A stretch of 64,000 bases of DNA from Apodemus sylvaticus (GCF_947179515.1 NC_067495.1:62704127-62768126); one strand, 5' to 3'; numbered from the stretch's first letter, positions 41,579-52,382 are shown. The notes: generated by a model not told the origin, from the sequence alone. Translations and numbers: made by a program.

Positions 41579-41720
41579 TACAGGCATGGTGACACGCGCC
41601 TGTAATCCCAGCACTTGGGAGTCAGAGACAGGCGGATTTCTGAGTTACAAGCCAGCCTGGTCTACAAAGTGAGTTCCAGGACAGCCAGGGCTACACAGAC
41701 AAACCCTGTCTCGAAAAACC
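41579..41720 (+). mobile_element. B1 SINE, sense
   Basis: Near-consensus B1: 'CACGCGCCTGTAATCCCAGC', then 'GGCGGATTTCTGAGTTAC', then 'AAACCCTGTCTCGAAAAACC'. Mouse-type. Confidence 0.95.
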
Positions 41721-41830
41721 AAAAAAGAAAGAAAGAGAGAAAGAGGGGGGGAGGGGGAAGGGAAAGAAAGGAAAGGAAAGGAAAGGAAAGGAAAGGAAAG
41801 GAAAGGAAAGGAAAGGAAAAGAAAGAAAGT
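41721..41830. repeat. (GAAA)n(GGAAA)n microsatellite from a B1 tail
   Basis: GAAA and G-rich units followed by about ten GGAAA pentamers, directly continuing the B1 A tail. Confidence 0.95.
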
Positions 41831-42130
41831 CATACTTTATTGAGTATTTCAGAAAAGTGGACTGCAGTAGGGAAATCTGGGAAGGAAAAGTACCTTATCA
41901 CATTAAAGGGATAATTATTCCTCCTGTTTCTTTAGCATAGTTTAAGGTTACCCTGCCTTCCGGGGAGTGGTCTTGCCTTGTTAAGGGATGTTTTTTTGGC
42001 CAGGTGATTGAACCAGCTAACTGGAATGTGAGGTCTCCATTCAGACTAGAGATATATTCTCTTGATCAGAAGGAGGTTCCCTTAATGGGGTCTTTCTCTC
42101 TACTCTAACAACACCCCCGCCCATGAAGAG

Positions 42131-42472
42131 GAAATCCTAAAGTCATTAGGAGATAGGCAGAAAATGGTGGATAGAACCCGTTTACACCATGGAAAACTTT
42201 GTTCTTGTTCCAAAACTGTCCACCAGAAGGGGCCGATGACACTGGAAAAACTCAGTGCAGAGATTTTCAAATCTCTTTCTTATAAGGTAGAGGAGGAAGT
42301 CTATATTCTTTTTTATAAGGCTCATTCACTTTATCCAAGTTATCAGTGTGCAGTTCCCACAGCACTTTAAATGCCTTACTGCTGTGTCCATACCACAACC
42401 CATTAAGTACTCTGGATTTAATACTTTCTATATTTTAATACTTTCATTCTATTTTCTCTAAAGTGTTTTTGG

Positions 42473-42473
<1 letters not shown>
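42131..42473. other. Unassigned sequence
   Basis: About 340 bp, AT-rich. Nothing recognised. Confidence 0.35.

Positions 42474-42513
<40 letters not shown>
42474..42513. repeat. 40-base T homopolymer
   Basis: An uninterrupted run of about 40 T. The sequence to its right is not a SINE; it continues as L1-like DNA. Confidence 0.95.
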
Positions 42514-42515
<2 letters not shown>

Positions 42516-42519
42516 CATT

Positions 42520-42640
42520 CCTTATGCATGCTTCCTGGCTTTAGAATGAGTTTGTTAAATCCAATGAATAATTTCTGTGGTGATTTAGCTGGAATAGTAG
42601 TGAGCTTATAGACTGCTTTAAGGAGACCAGATATCTTTTT
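42520..42640 (-). mobile_element. L1 ORF2 fragment, antisense
   Basis: 'TTGTTAAATCCAATGAATAATTTC' and 'GACTGCTTTAAGGAGACCAG' resemble L1 ORF2 antisense. Confidence 0.5.
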
Positions 42641-43762
42641 CCTCCTTCATGAGATTTTTTTTTCTCCATTACAAAGACCACCGGAGCCTGCATGAAGGGC
42701 AGCCAGGGCTAAAGAACACACAGACTCACCTCCCTGACTTATACCCTCCCCCTGTTTGTGTCTGTTTGTGAAGGCCCAAACTTCAGGCTTTAGAAATTAA
42801 ATATTTATTTTAAATCTTTAACAGGCTGTGGACGCTTAGTCTGTTGTTCAGTGGTACCCATGAGTAGAAGCAATGCTTTCTTTTCCTGATCAGAAAGAAA
42901 AAGAAGATATAGTCAGGAGCATACATAGTTAAGCGCTGTCGCTGTCAGGAAATTGGTGGTGGTGGGGGAGTGCTTTCCTAGGTAGAGTTGAGGCAGAGAG
43001 AAAGTCATGATGGGTGGAGTGGGTGGGAATACCAGTGGATGCAGAAGCATGAAAGGTTACTCATATCTTTCTTCTGTGGCTCTAGAGCCAGCGCATCTGC
43101 CCACCACCATGTCCGTTCAGTGCTGCTACTAGCCGCAGGTACCTACATGGAAACCAAATGGACCTTGATGCTTGGCTCAGGCTGGAGCTGTCTGAATGAT
43201 TCAATGGGCTCTCTCCGGTGCAAACTTTAGGTCTACAAAGACCTTCAGCATCATGGGGAAGCAGTTGTTAGCTACAGCTCTTCACACTTTGCCCAAAGGG
43301 AACAGTAGGACCTGGGTTGGGGTTTCTTTGGCTTCCACAAATGCCATCTGGGCAAGCAACCCTGTGCCCACCTATGTTCCATTTAGCCCACAGGATAGAC
43401 AGTGTTGTCACACATCTGGATTCTCTTCTACACGTTTATTGTCTCCAAAGCAGGGGTGGGACCTTAGCTGCAGCCTGTGCTCTGTGTTTCTTGCAGTCTA
43501 AGAAAACAATCAATATATTACTAATAAAGAAAATAAAACTGGCAGTGCAAACGCCAGAGGCAATGAGGACTTTAGCAGTATAATTTTTTGATTTACCAGT
43601 AAATCCTTCCTAACCCCAGAGCTATGTCCATATCATGTTCTTGATTCACCTGCACACCCTGCCAAGGTTCCAGGGTCATCTGAGTCGCCTCTCTCTTCCA
43701 TCTGTTCCGATTTCTGGTGTACATTCCTAATCCACAGCTCCTGCCTCTGTCCCCTGCTCCAT
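42641..43762. other. Unassigned sequence upstream of the CpG island
   Basis: About 1.1 kb, unique-looking. The 80- to 101-codon frames (42988-43583) overlap each other with no motif. Confidence 0.4.
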
Positions 43763-43930
43763 TTTGTTTTGTTTTGCTTTGTTTTGTTTTGTTTTAGAAA
43801 CAGTCTCACTATTCTCAACTATGTAGCTCTGGTTGTCCTGTAACTCACTTTGTAGACCAGGTTGGCTTGGAACTCATAGAGATCTGCTTGACTCCACCTC
43901 CCAAGTGCTAGGATTAAAGGCATGTGGCAG
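43763..43930 (-). mobile_element. B1 SINE, antisense
   Basis: (TTTTG)n tail reversed, 'GTAACTCACTTTGTAGACCAGG', then 'CCCAAGTGCTAGGATTAAAGGC'. Confidence 0.88.
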
Positions 43931-44456
43931 AATGCGTAGGTCTGTGCCCTCCCCCCTTGCTCCTTAACTAAAAACATTTCACACACTCAGCTCCACACCT
44001 GTCTACCTTTCTCATTAGGAGCTATTTTACAGCTTTTATTTTATTTTTTTTTTCTGAAACGGTAAATGTTTGCTATAATGCTCGAATTTCAAAGTCCTTT
44101 ATGACATCATCGGCTAACTGACCCTTCCTGATTGTATCTGGTGTGTGTGAGTGGAGGAGGGGTGCAATTTGATGCTGTGGGAAGCCCATCTCACTGTGAA
44201 CTTTGGAGTCACACATAACTGAGTCATATAGCCCCTCCCCTACTCTTTAGCGGTTTGTTCCCTGCCTTCGCCCCCATCTTCCTCTGGTCCTCAGTCTCTA
44301 TTCCCATTAGAAGTTGTAATGAATCAACGCGGGGTGGGGGTAGGGGTGTACTTGTCCGACATTGGAGATGACAAGTGCTTCCAGCATTGGAAACCTGAAT
44401 AATGCTGGGGTTCACACAGGACTGGGGCCCAGGAGGGCAGAGCAGGCCATGTGTCT
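43931..44456. other. Unassigned sequence just upstream of the CpG island
   Basis: Contains TGACATCA (44102-44109), an AP-1/CRE-like octamer about 380 bp before the island. No repeat recognised. Confidence 0.4.
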
Positions 44457-44470
44457 CCCCCCCCCCCCCC
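44457..44470. repeat. C homopolymer (14 nt)
   Basis: A run of 14 C at the left edge of the CpG island; a likely polymorphic site. Confidence 0.95.
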
Positions 44471-44475
44471 GCTGG

Positions 44476-44553
44476 TTTTGAGTGAGCAGAGCAGCTCTGT
44501 GCAGCTCCGCGCGCGTCACCAGGCGCGTGCGGAGGCGGCAAGAACGGCGGGCG
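44476..44553 (+). other. Candidate first exon ending at a GTGAGT donor
   Basis: The CpG-rich stretch ends ACGGCGGGCG|GTGAGT at 44553/44554, a strong splice-donor match, and contains no ATG in a good context. It would be a non-coding first exon if used. The 5' limit is not visible from sequence. Confidence 0.3.
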
Positions 44554-44700
44554 GTGAGTCACGGTCCCCGCGCACCTCCGGAACTGGAGGCTGCTCGGCG
44601 CAGCACAGCCCCCGCCTAGCTCCCCGCTCCTCCCCGCTTCTTGGGGGCGGACGGGCGGCATCAAAGCCCGATTCGGGAGGCAGAGGGCGCTGCTGTGCAG
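44480..44700 (+). promoter_or_regulatory. CpG island, candidate promoter
   Basis: About 26 CpG dinucleotides are visible in roughly 195 bp (44505-44700), while the surrounding kilobases are CpG-poor. Repeated GCGCGCG, GGGCGG and GGCGG strings would be candidate Sp1/KLF sites. No TATA box is evident. An AP-1 consensus TGAGTCA lies at 44555-44561. CpG islands this size in mouse often mark alternative promoters or enhancers. Transcription direction is unproved; the donor-like site at 44554 argues for the + strand. Confidence 0.7.
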
Positions 44701-45146
44701 CTGCTGACAAGCCAAACCTAGAAGGTTGGAGCTGCCTCTGGCTGGGAGGGATGAACAGTGGCCCAGAGGCGGGGCGAATGGGGGAAATGAATGTCAGGGC
44801 TGCCTTGCTGTTTTTAAGAGAAAGGAAGTGTACTTCAGAATGATTCATCCCTGCACAGAGGGATGAGGCAGTGGCTCCCCCCACCCACCCACTGCAGGAG
44901 AATGCCTTTCTTGCTTAGCCCAAGCTGTCTAAAGTTGGCAGCATTGTCCTCTCCTCAGAGAGGGTCCCTGATAGAGCAGGTGATCTCTTTTCAAAATGAA
45001 TCTGGCCAGGGGAACTAGCCTGCAACCTTCTTTCCTCTGATGATTGCCACTTGAGGAACACTTTCCTCTAAGATTTGAGCTGACAATAATGCAGGACAAG
45101 AGAAAGTGCTCTATTTACTGGTGACAAAAGTTCCACTGTGGTGGGT
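44701..45146. other. Unassigned sequence downstream of the CpG island
   Basis: No repeat recognised for about 440 bp. Confidence 0.4.
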
Positions 45147-45173
45147 TTTTTTTTTTTTTTTGTCTTGAAATTG

Positions 45174-45246
<73 letters not shown>

Positions 45247-45330
45247 TGAGTTCTTGCTCAGGGTAGAATCCAGAGCCTTGTGTATGCTAGATAAGTGCTT
45301 TTCAACTGAGCAGCTTCCCCAACCTCAAAC
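45147..45330. repeat. T run, (TG)n(AG)n microsatellite and ID-like scrap
   Basis: T-tract at 45147-45161, about 12 TG then about 22 AG units at 45175-45242, then an ID-like antisense segment (GGGTAGAATCCAGAGCC ... GAGCAGCTTCCCC) to about 45325. Confidence 0.85.
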
Positions 45331-46097
45331 TTAAGCTCCATCACTCATTCATTCAGAAAATCTTTGCTATGTTTGAAAGTCAGTCACAGTGCAGAGAAGG
45401 GGGGGAGTCGAATGTTAAAACAATGATCTTTAGCTGAAATCCGCTTATGCTTGGCACAGGGCACCTAAGTTAATACATGCAAGGGCTTCATGCCTCACCC
45501 TGGAACAGAGTTGTTTTGGTCACTGATGCATTCTGGGGGCATACAACAGTTACTGACACACAATAGACACTCATTTGTCCAGTAGATGCTAGAGACGCCC
45601 AGGAGAGGCCATGGAACCCAGAAGAGTCCAGGATGCAGGCGTTAGCCAGATGGAAAGTAACACAGACAGAAACGAGCCTTGGCAAAACACAGAGCTCTCC
45701 ATGCCTGCCCCCCCTGGGCCTCACCTCCCTCACTCAAGGAGAAAAGGAAAGACGGCTCTGAATCTGAGCTCGCTTCCAGAAATGAGCCCAAGTATATAGG
45801 TTAGGGCCTCACCAGAGCTTTTCAGCCTTTCAGCTAGGCAGGCTGAGGTTTTGACCTCTGACTTGGCTCGTCTTCGGGTTACAAGCTTGCCCGTGTCCCA
45901 CGCTTCTCCCTCTGCTCACCCTGGCTTCCCCCAAACTCCCCCAGAATAAATTATCTATGGCATGAAAATCTGTACTTGTGTTTTGCCATGAGGTTTATTT
46001 TTTATATTAATTTGTATTTCAAAATAGAGTCTTTGTTATTTACAGATTTTTATACTAACACAATTTTGTTGTAGGAAAACAAGTCAGCACTTTTGTG
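45331..46097. other. Unassigned sequence
   Basis: No repeat recognised. On the minus strand, AATAAA-like strings occur near 45990-46000 downstream of the open frame at 46098. Confidence 0.4.
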
Positions 46098-46450
46098 CTA
46101 AGAATAAAATAAAAATCCAACCATAATTTCACCATCCAACGTAGTTCTTGGAGTTTGAAATGCCTTCATTAAAATTTGCACACACTGGCACGCATCCGGA
46201 TAGAGCTGGTGCAGCCTGAATCTTATGTTCCTGACAAAGGCATGAGCTTGGACAGGGGTCTCTTCCCCTCTGTCTATAACTCTGATGGCAACACATTGTG
46301 GCTGAAGATCCCAAACTAATTCTTTAAGCAGCTGAGGCCCCTCATGCTGTCCTTGGGAAAGTTCAGAGGTCTTCCTCTGAGCCAGCACTGCATCTACACC
46401 ATGGTATGGATGCCTCCCTAAGTCTTCAACTGGGTTAGAGTTTCATTCTA
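46098..46450 (-). other. Unidentified minus-strand open frame, possible pseudogene
   Basis: A frame open from about 46435 to 46098 (about 110 codons) with varied composition and no low-complexity bias. It contains a charged stretch (VIDRGEETPVQAHAF) and a segment rich in Leu, Tyr, Asp and Cys. There is no in-frame ATG near a Kozak context in its upstream part and no domain that I recognise. Downstream on the minus strand lies an AT-rich, 3'-UTR-like stretch. It could be a processed pseudogene fragment, an old transposon or chance. Confidence that it is protein-derived is low. Confidence 0.2.
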
Positions 46451-47034
46451 TTTCAGAAGGCCCAGGGGTGGGGGTGGGGGAGTGCTGAACTCCTTGCCGG
46501 GAGGGAAAGCTGGGGAAGGGTGTTCAGGGATCTATTGCCGCACTTGTCCAGGGGGGAAATCCCTAAAACAAGCCCATAACCCTGGCCAACTCAGATTTTC
46601 TCAGCTTCCTTAATGCTCCAATGTAAGTACGAGGACTCTTCTGTCTTTAGTCCTTGCTTTTCACTATGTGTCCAGTGACAGACACACACACACACAGCCC
46701 CTGCTTTCAGTGTAACATGTCTTCATACAAAAGAAGCTCAGATGAATAGTCCAAAGTCAGACAAGGGGTCAAAAGTAGATTTGAGACTGGAACATCCCTT
46801 CTGACAGTTAAACTAAAAAAAAAAGTTCTTGGATGATTTCTCTACTGAGAAGCTTTGGAGACGCCGTCTTCCCTGTCTTCCCTGTAGACTGGAATGGATG
46901 ATTCTGAGTCTCACAGTCACGCTTCTCCATGGCCCCTTGATTCGGCTCAGCGCTTCTTCCCAGCCTGACTTTTCTCTTCCCAGAATCTTCTTCCTCCCTC
47001 CCTTGCACCAGGCTTTCGAGTTTGCTTGTCAGGG
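46451..47034. other. Unassigned sequence
   Basis: Contains a short CA run at 46681-46696. Nothing else recognised. Confidence 0.4.
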
Positions 47035-47115
47035 TGCCCTAGCTCTCTGGGTTTCTGGGGGACAGGGTGAGAAAGGACTCACTCCATGGCTCAGGCTGGC
47101 CTTGAACTTAAGATG
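47035..47115 (-). mobile_element. B1 fragment, antisense
   Basis: 'GGGGGACAGGGTGAG' and 'GCTCAGGCTGGCCTTGAAC'. Only the 3' half is left. Confidence 0.55.
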
Positions 47116-47117
47116 TC

Positions 47118-47230
47118 TGTGATAGCTAACATTGATTATGAACTTGACAAGCTCTAGAATCAGACACGCATTCCATCGCATTTAGCATCTCTAGTTCCTA
47201 GAAACACTGAGTCATGTCTATCCCTCCCCC
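47118..47230 (+). mobile_element. Possible 5' end of a MaLR-type LTR, sense
   Basis: 'TTGATTATGAACTTGACAAGC' and 'CTAGAATCAGACACGC' resemble the sense start of rodent MaLR LTRs; similar to 17338-17452. Confidence 0.35.
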
Positions 47231-47589
47231 AGCTTCGTTTTATTATCTGACTCTGAGTCCTCACACTGCCTCAGATTGCCCCAACTCAGTGATCTGTGGC
47301 ACCTCACACCCAACTGCTTTTTGCATTCCAGCCTCAAGTCAGGAGCCAGGCCGCTGCATGGCCTGATGGTGAAGTCCAATATGGCTACCTGGCTCGCTGC
47401 TCACGTACCTCTGTGACTGCCTTTCAGGTTGTGTCTTCATAAGCAAGCTCTAGGCTCCTGGGAGGGGACAGAAGTGTCTCAGTTCCCTCTTTCTCCTTCA
47501 CAACACAGCCATTTCAGTTTGTCCTTCCTCCACACTCTCATGGATTTCTTGCTTTTTTTTTCCTTTTCTATTTTTAAGGATTTATTTAG
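47231..47589. other. Unassigned sequence
   Basis: About 360 bp; nothing recognised. Confidence 0.4.
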
Positions 47590-47728
47590 TTAATTAACTT
47601 TTCTTTAGGCAGGTCTCATGTAGCCTAGGTAACTATGCTGTCAAGGATAACCTTGAACTCTCATTCTCCTGCTTCCACCTTCCAAGCTCGAGATTACAGG
47701 TGTGCACCACCACTCTCACTCTTCGTTT
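47590..47728 (-). mobile_element. Proto-B1/B1 SINE, antisense
   Basis: 'ATGTAGCCTAGGTAAC', 'AACCTTGAACTCTCATTCTCC' and 'TTACAGGTGTGCACCACCAC'. Confidence 0.7.
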
Positions 47729-48149
47729 ATTTTTGGAAATCCCAATGTCCTCTCCCTACCAAGCGTGGTACTGCGGGAAAGCCAGGAGCCCTTAGATGGT
47801 TCTCATCTACAGGGCACTTCAATAACCTGAGACTGGCAGCTTGATTTTTTGGCCCCCAGCCAGTAGAAATATTTGTGAAAATGGTTGGCAATTAGGCAGG
47901 GCCCACCCATTCCTAGAGCAGATAAGGAAGAGGTGTGTGGTGCTGAGGCTGACTTGAGGAGTCCCCGGGACCAGTGAGAAAGCAAAAGAGCATTGTTCGC
48001 ACTTTCCAAAAGAGCACACAGAAAGGGAAGTCGTGATTATGTAGCTGTTGAAAACAGCATTTCCACTCCTTACCTGAAACAATAGGAGCTGGGAGTGTAG
48101 TTCTGAGAGGAGAGGCGGTGATGTCATGGGAATAGCATGGAACAAGCTT
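47729..48149. other. Unassigned sequence
   Basis: Frames of 68-108 codons on the minus strand overlap each other and show no motif. Confidence 0.4.
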
Positions 48150-48270
48150 CTTGCAGACCATGACTCTTTGACCTGGGGTTTGGTCCCAGCTCCACCTCTG
48201 TCTTGCTCACAAGCCTCGCTGGACTATTTCCCTGGCCTGGACTTGGTTTCTTCCTCTCTGATGCTACAGA
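48150..48270 (+). mobile_element. MIR-like SINE, sense
   Basis: 'GGGGTTTGGTCCCAGCTCCACC' and 'CCTGGCCTGGACTTGGTTTCTTC' follow the 5' half of MIR. Confidence 0.5.
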
Positions 48271-48589
48271 GTAGGCAGAAGGGTGTTGTGTGCGAACACC
48301 TCGAACTGTCTGCTTCTTCCAAACCCTGGGCATTTGGGCTATGTGACAGAGACAAGCCCAGATCAGGGAAGTTCTCTTAGAAGGCAAGACACAGACAAGG
48401 TGGCTAGAGAAGTGACAGGGCCTCGAGACCAGGGTCTGATCCTGGGTAAGGCTGGTGGTTTGATGACTGTGAAGCTGACATGTTCTGACAGGAACTGAGT
48501 GAAGAGGCTCTAATAGGAACTGGCAGGAGAAGGGGAGGGGGAGATGAGGAGGACAGAGATTTCATTTGCCTCTGGGGCCAGAGCGAGAG
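48271..48589. other. Unassigned sequence
   Basis: Nothing recognised. Confidence 0.35.
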
Positions 48590-48690
48590 CAATCTTGAGT
48601 CCCAGGTTTAGCTCTGCCTGCACACTAAGAGGCTTCAAGCATGTCCTTACTTCCCTTGGGGTCTCAGCTGCCACTTGTGCCCAGTGACAC
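48590..48690 (+). mobile_element. MIR-like fragment, sense
   Basis: 'GAGTCCCAGGTTTAGCTCTGCC' and 'CTTACTTCCCTTGGGGTCTCAG' resemble the MIR 5' half. Confidence 0.4.
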
Positions 48691-48774
48691 CACCCAAGTC
48701 ATAGACCCCCTACAAGTTGCAGGGTTTCGGGTTCCAAATTACCTAGTAGTTTGCAAGAAATTTCTGAACTCTTT

Positions 48775-48855
48775 GTCTGTCTGTTTGTTTGTCCTGGGTT
48801 TTCTTTGTTTGTTTCCTTTTTGTTTTGAGACAGGATTCTCTATGGTGCCAAGGTA
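48775..48855 (-). mobile_element. B1 tail stub, antisense
   Basis: (TTTG)n run then GTTTTGAGACAGGATTCTC, the 3' end of a B1 reversed. Truncated after about 20 bp of body. Confidence 0.55.
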
Positions 48856-49339
48856 CCCCAAGTTTGAAAGCTTATTTGGGAAGCCTAGGGCCACGGTAGA
48901 GGTTATATTGAGAGCAGCCGGGGGTGGGGTGCTGAGGGGAAACCACAAGTGACACCGGCAGAAGAAGCCTTGGGGACTTTCAGAGGTTACACCTAAGGGT
49001 GGGCAGTCCCTGAAAAAGAGCTTGCTTCCAGACTCAGCAAAACTTGGCCTTTGCAGTATTGAAAAAGTGGTCTTTAAAGATCCCAGGTCCCCAGACAATA
49101 CAGATTGGGTAACAGTGTACCTGCAATCCCAGGCCATGTGCATGGCAGGCAAGCACTGATGGGGCTCAGCCTGAACCCTGCATTGAAAAAGTTCTTTTTG
49201 CACATGAGAACTCAGCTGGAGGTAGGGCTTTGGGTTTGGATAAATGAACTCTAAGCCCTGATCCATCAAAGCCATTTTTCGGATAGCAGTAGTAAGAGCA
49301 GACGCCTGATGAAGGTCTCCAGGGACGTAATTGTGGAAC
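48856..49339. other. Unassigned sequence
   Basis: About 480 bp under a 178-codon minus-strand frame (48739-49275) whose composition does not suggest a domain. Part of the frame runs through the B1 stub, which argues for chance. Confidence 0.4.
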
Positions 49340-49475
49340 GAAGCACATCATCTGTGTTCATCAACTCATTTCATTCTTACGGCAACCCACACTTTACAGA
49401 TGAGGAGGCAGACACCGAGGGGCTGAGGAAGGTGTCCAGACCACACAGCTGATGAGTACAGGGGCAGGCAAAGCT
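49340..49475 (+). mobile_element. MIR SINE, sense
   Basis: 'CAACTCATTTCATTCTTACGGC', 'TTTACAGATGAGGAGGCAGAC' and 'GACCACACAGCTGATGAGTAC' form a clear MIR core. Confidence 0.8.
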
Positions 49476-50199
49476 ATCTCCTGAACAGTAAAATGTGGCG
49501 CTATCTGCAGCACCTGTAACTATCACCAGTAGAATTACAGCTATTTTCAGATCACATTACGGCTGTTGCAGGTATCTCAAAAATCGTTTATACTCATCAC
49601 TGTGCACTCTGAAATTATGGTAGTCATTAGATCCTTTGCTGGATCGTGTTATATTGAATATATTAATCAAGCAGCACACATGGCTACATTGTAAATTGCG
49701 CTTCGGGAGCTGGTCATCAGTTTCCTTTCTGATCCTAGGTCATTTACTTACTGCATTGAAAAGCATTTTTCCTCAGAAAGGGTCGATAAACAGTGCCAGA
49801 TTGCCAGAGCTGTGTATGGCATGACTGGGCAGGCCCGGCTGCGAGGTAACTAGGTGCCAGAAATTCATAGACTCCACATGGAGCACTCCTCTGGGTCCCC
49901 TCCCACACACACACACACGGCCACTTTCCCCAAACCAGTAATGACAACCACCAAGGCACCTGGGCGGGCTGGAGTCCAGTCCCACCAGTGGCCATGCTGG
50001 GATGGAGACCTCAAACACAAATGACCTACTTCAGGAAGGAGACTCCTGATGCTCAGTAGATCACGCCCCCCCTTTGAAGCTCTCCGATGCATCTCCACAG
50101 CCAGCATTTCGAGCAAGGTCCTTTCCTGGGAGGAGGGGAAGCCCCCAAGAGCAGGCCAGCAAGGGTGTGTAGCCCAGTGGCTGCCAGCTTGCTGCACAT
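49476..50199. other. Unassigned sequence
   Basis: A short CA run lies at about 49903-49917. Nothing else recognised. Confidence 0.4.
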
Positions 50200-50330
50200 G
50201 TGAGTCGTCATCCTGACTTTACCTGTGCACACTTGGGCCCATGTTGGAGGTCCGTGCTTCCATTTCCTTAGCTATTCAGTGAGAACAAGAATGAATGATC
50301 TCTCCTTGTGTAGCTGTAAAGAGCCTGGGA
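50200..50330 (+). mobile_element. MIR-like fragment, sense
   Basis: 'CATTTCCTTAGCTATTCAGTGAGAAC' resembles the MIR segment around CCTCATCTGTAAAATG. Confidence 0.4.
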
Positions 50331-50567
50331 GATAACCATCCCGCTATACTTGCTCCGGGCTGCAGTGTGAGCCAGTGTCTGTGTCCTCACAGAGACTAAT
50401 GCACAGAGGGAGCCTGAGGAATCTGGAAGACCTCTGGGAGATACTGGCTCTTCCTCAGAGATGTTAGCAGGACTCCCCTTCTCTGATTTCCCTGATGTGT
50501 TCAACAGCAGACCCCCTTAGCTTCCTGCAAGTCAGAATCGGCTAGGGAGCTGTTTTGTTTCTTTTGT
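50331..50567. other. Unassigned sequence
   Basis: Nothing recognised. Confidence 0.35.
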
Positions 50568-50690
50568 CTCTACTGTCTTCCTTTGAGATGCTGTCTCAGC
50601 ACAGGCTGGCCTTCAACTCTGGATCCTCCTTAACCTCCTGAGTGCTGGGATTACAGACATGAGCCACCATACCTGTTTGCCCACGAAGCT
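50568..50690 (-). mobile_element. B1 SINE, antisense
   Basis: 'CACAGGCTGGCCTTCAACTC', 'CTCCTGAGTGCTGGGATTACAG' and 'GAGCCACCATACCTG'. Confidence 0.8.
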
Positions 50691-52382
50691 TTCTTTTAAA
50701 ATGGCCTGGGCCCCACCTCCAAATTATGGAATTAGACTTGGGGTAGGGACTAAGAAGAAATCGTTTTTTCCAAAACTCCTTAGTGGAATCCTAAGTGTAG
50801 ATATGTGAGAGTCGTGAACTTGAAAGGAAACGGGTGGTGTGCTGCTTTAGGGCACAAGGAGTGGAGTGGGGGACTTGGAACCCATGCCCTGACTCCGCAG
50901 ACAGGATGAGAAGGAGCAGAGTGTGGGTGTGAAGGGAAGCTGTGTGTGCTTTAGGGAGGGGGAGGGGGAACTGGCGCCCACAATAAGAAAGAGCTGGAGG
51001 AAGCCACGAGGGTGGGAGCTTGACCCCAAGCCATGCCAGATCAGTGATCTCAGTCATTGCTTTTCTGTCAGAAGGAAATGGGAAATATGAAGTCAAGAGA
51101 CAGATGACACTGTAGCCTCCTACAGGTGGCGGATATGAGGAATGTTAACGCAGAGTGAGGAACATTCAGCCCTGTCAGTTCCACTCACCGCTGTCCCTGC
51201 CTCTGCCCCTGCCCCCAAATCCACCCACCTGCTCCCTCATACACTCACATCAGATGCCACCTTTAGCCCAACTAAGCAGAAAGCCCCTTGGGCACTAGTG
51301 AACATAAGGTGGCCAACGCAGGGCCACATGCAGAGGCGAATGTCAGGCTGCCAAGGGTATTGCTGCCTTTTGTTCCGGCAGAAGACGACATCAACCTGGA
51401 AACTGGACAGGGTAGGGTGATGGTTAGCTTTCAGTATAATCAGAAAGGAAAATGGACAAGAGGAGGGTGGCTTGCGTGCAGAGACACAGGGACGAATGAT
51501 AGAGCCAGGCCTTCTGGTCCAGTGATCTTTGTTTCATCCTTCTTTCCTGGCCCCCAACTTTCAGCTTTGGTCCCTAATCTGCCTGTGCTGGCAAAAGTGA
51601 CCAGATTCCTGCTCCAGTCCTGTGAGGGCTGGCTCTGACTGGTCCTGTGAGGGGGCCTTGAGTCAGCCTCCAGCTCAGAGAGTGGATCAAAAGCCCAGGC
51701 ACAGGGCATTTTAGGTTTCAGCCCCGTGGGCCTCCACTATTGTCTGCTTTAGGGCATCTTCTGCCAGGTGAGAGTCGTCTGGCTCCCCACCCCCACAGGG
51801 AGACTATGACTTTAAGAGAGGAGTCAGAGCCATGGGGATCAGTTTCAAGCAGCCCTCAAAAGGCAAATCTGGATTGAGTTTAGGAAGAAAAAAGAAGGGG
51901 TTAGCTTTGGTCCTGCCTCCTTTCCCTTCTTGAAATCTTGCCCCTCCTCCAGCCTACGCCTGGAAATTCACTTCTTTTGGCCTGGAGATTAGGAGCTCAC
52001 CAGCAGCCTTGTCCTCTCACCTGGTCCCTCCCCTAGTTCCAGAGCATACCATCTGGAGGAATGCCGAGCTAGTGGCTGCAATGAGTAGGTATGTGTCTGA
52101 AATTTCAACTTTCACTTTGTCATAGCTGTCTGGGGAGAGGTGGGAAGGGTTCCAGGGCCCCTGAGACCCTTGGCAATAGGGTGGGAAGGTGAGTGGACTT
52201 TGGTGACTGCACCAGGATGTCTGTGCTCAGGCATCCGTAGGCCGATAGAAAAGCTTCATCCTGCAGTCTGGCCCATTTCCACCTTAAGTTACTTACTAAA
52301 CCCATAATACGTGGGAGCTTGGCAGTGTAGAGAGCTTTGAGCTCTGTGCAGCAAGAACACTTGGAAGATGGATTTGGGTTTT
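50691..52382. other. About 1.7 kb with no recognisable repeat
   Basis: The longest SINE-free stretch in the right half. Mixed GC. Frames up to 116 codons (51288-51638) have no motif. A possible tiny exon at 51382-51411 is discussed under the rejected items. Confidence 0.4.

Larger units (their letters stand above)
41330..42130. mobile_element. Unnamed dispersed repeat (same family as 13435-13850), B1-interrupted
   Basis: 'GTCAGACAAGCAGCAGACC', 'GGGCATGGAGATTAACCTTATGG' and 'TATAGAAAGAGTAAAG' parallel the units at 13490-13845. A B1 interrupts at 41579. The portion after 41835 (GGGAGTGGTCTTGCCTTG ...) is probably its continuation. LTR-like, family not named. Confidence 0.45.

Noticed and set aside
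48739..49275. 178-codon minus-strand frame
   Set aside because: It passes through a B1 tail stub, has no recognisable domain and no start context.
51382..51411. 30-bp stretch between TTCCGGCAG and GTAGGG that looks like a micro-exon
   Set aside because: Micro-exon calls need transcript evidence; the short length and weak donor make chance likely.
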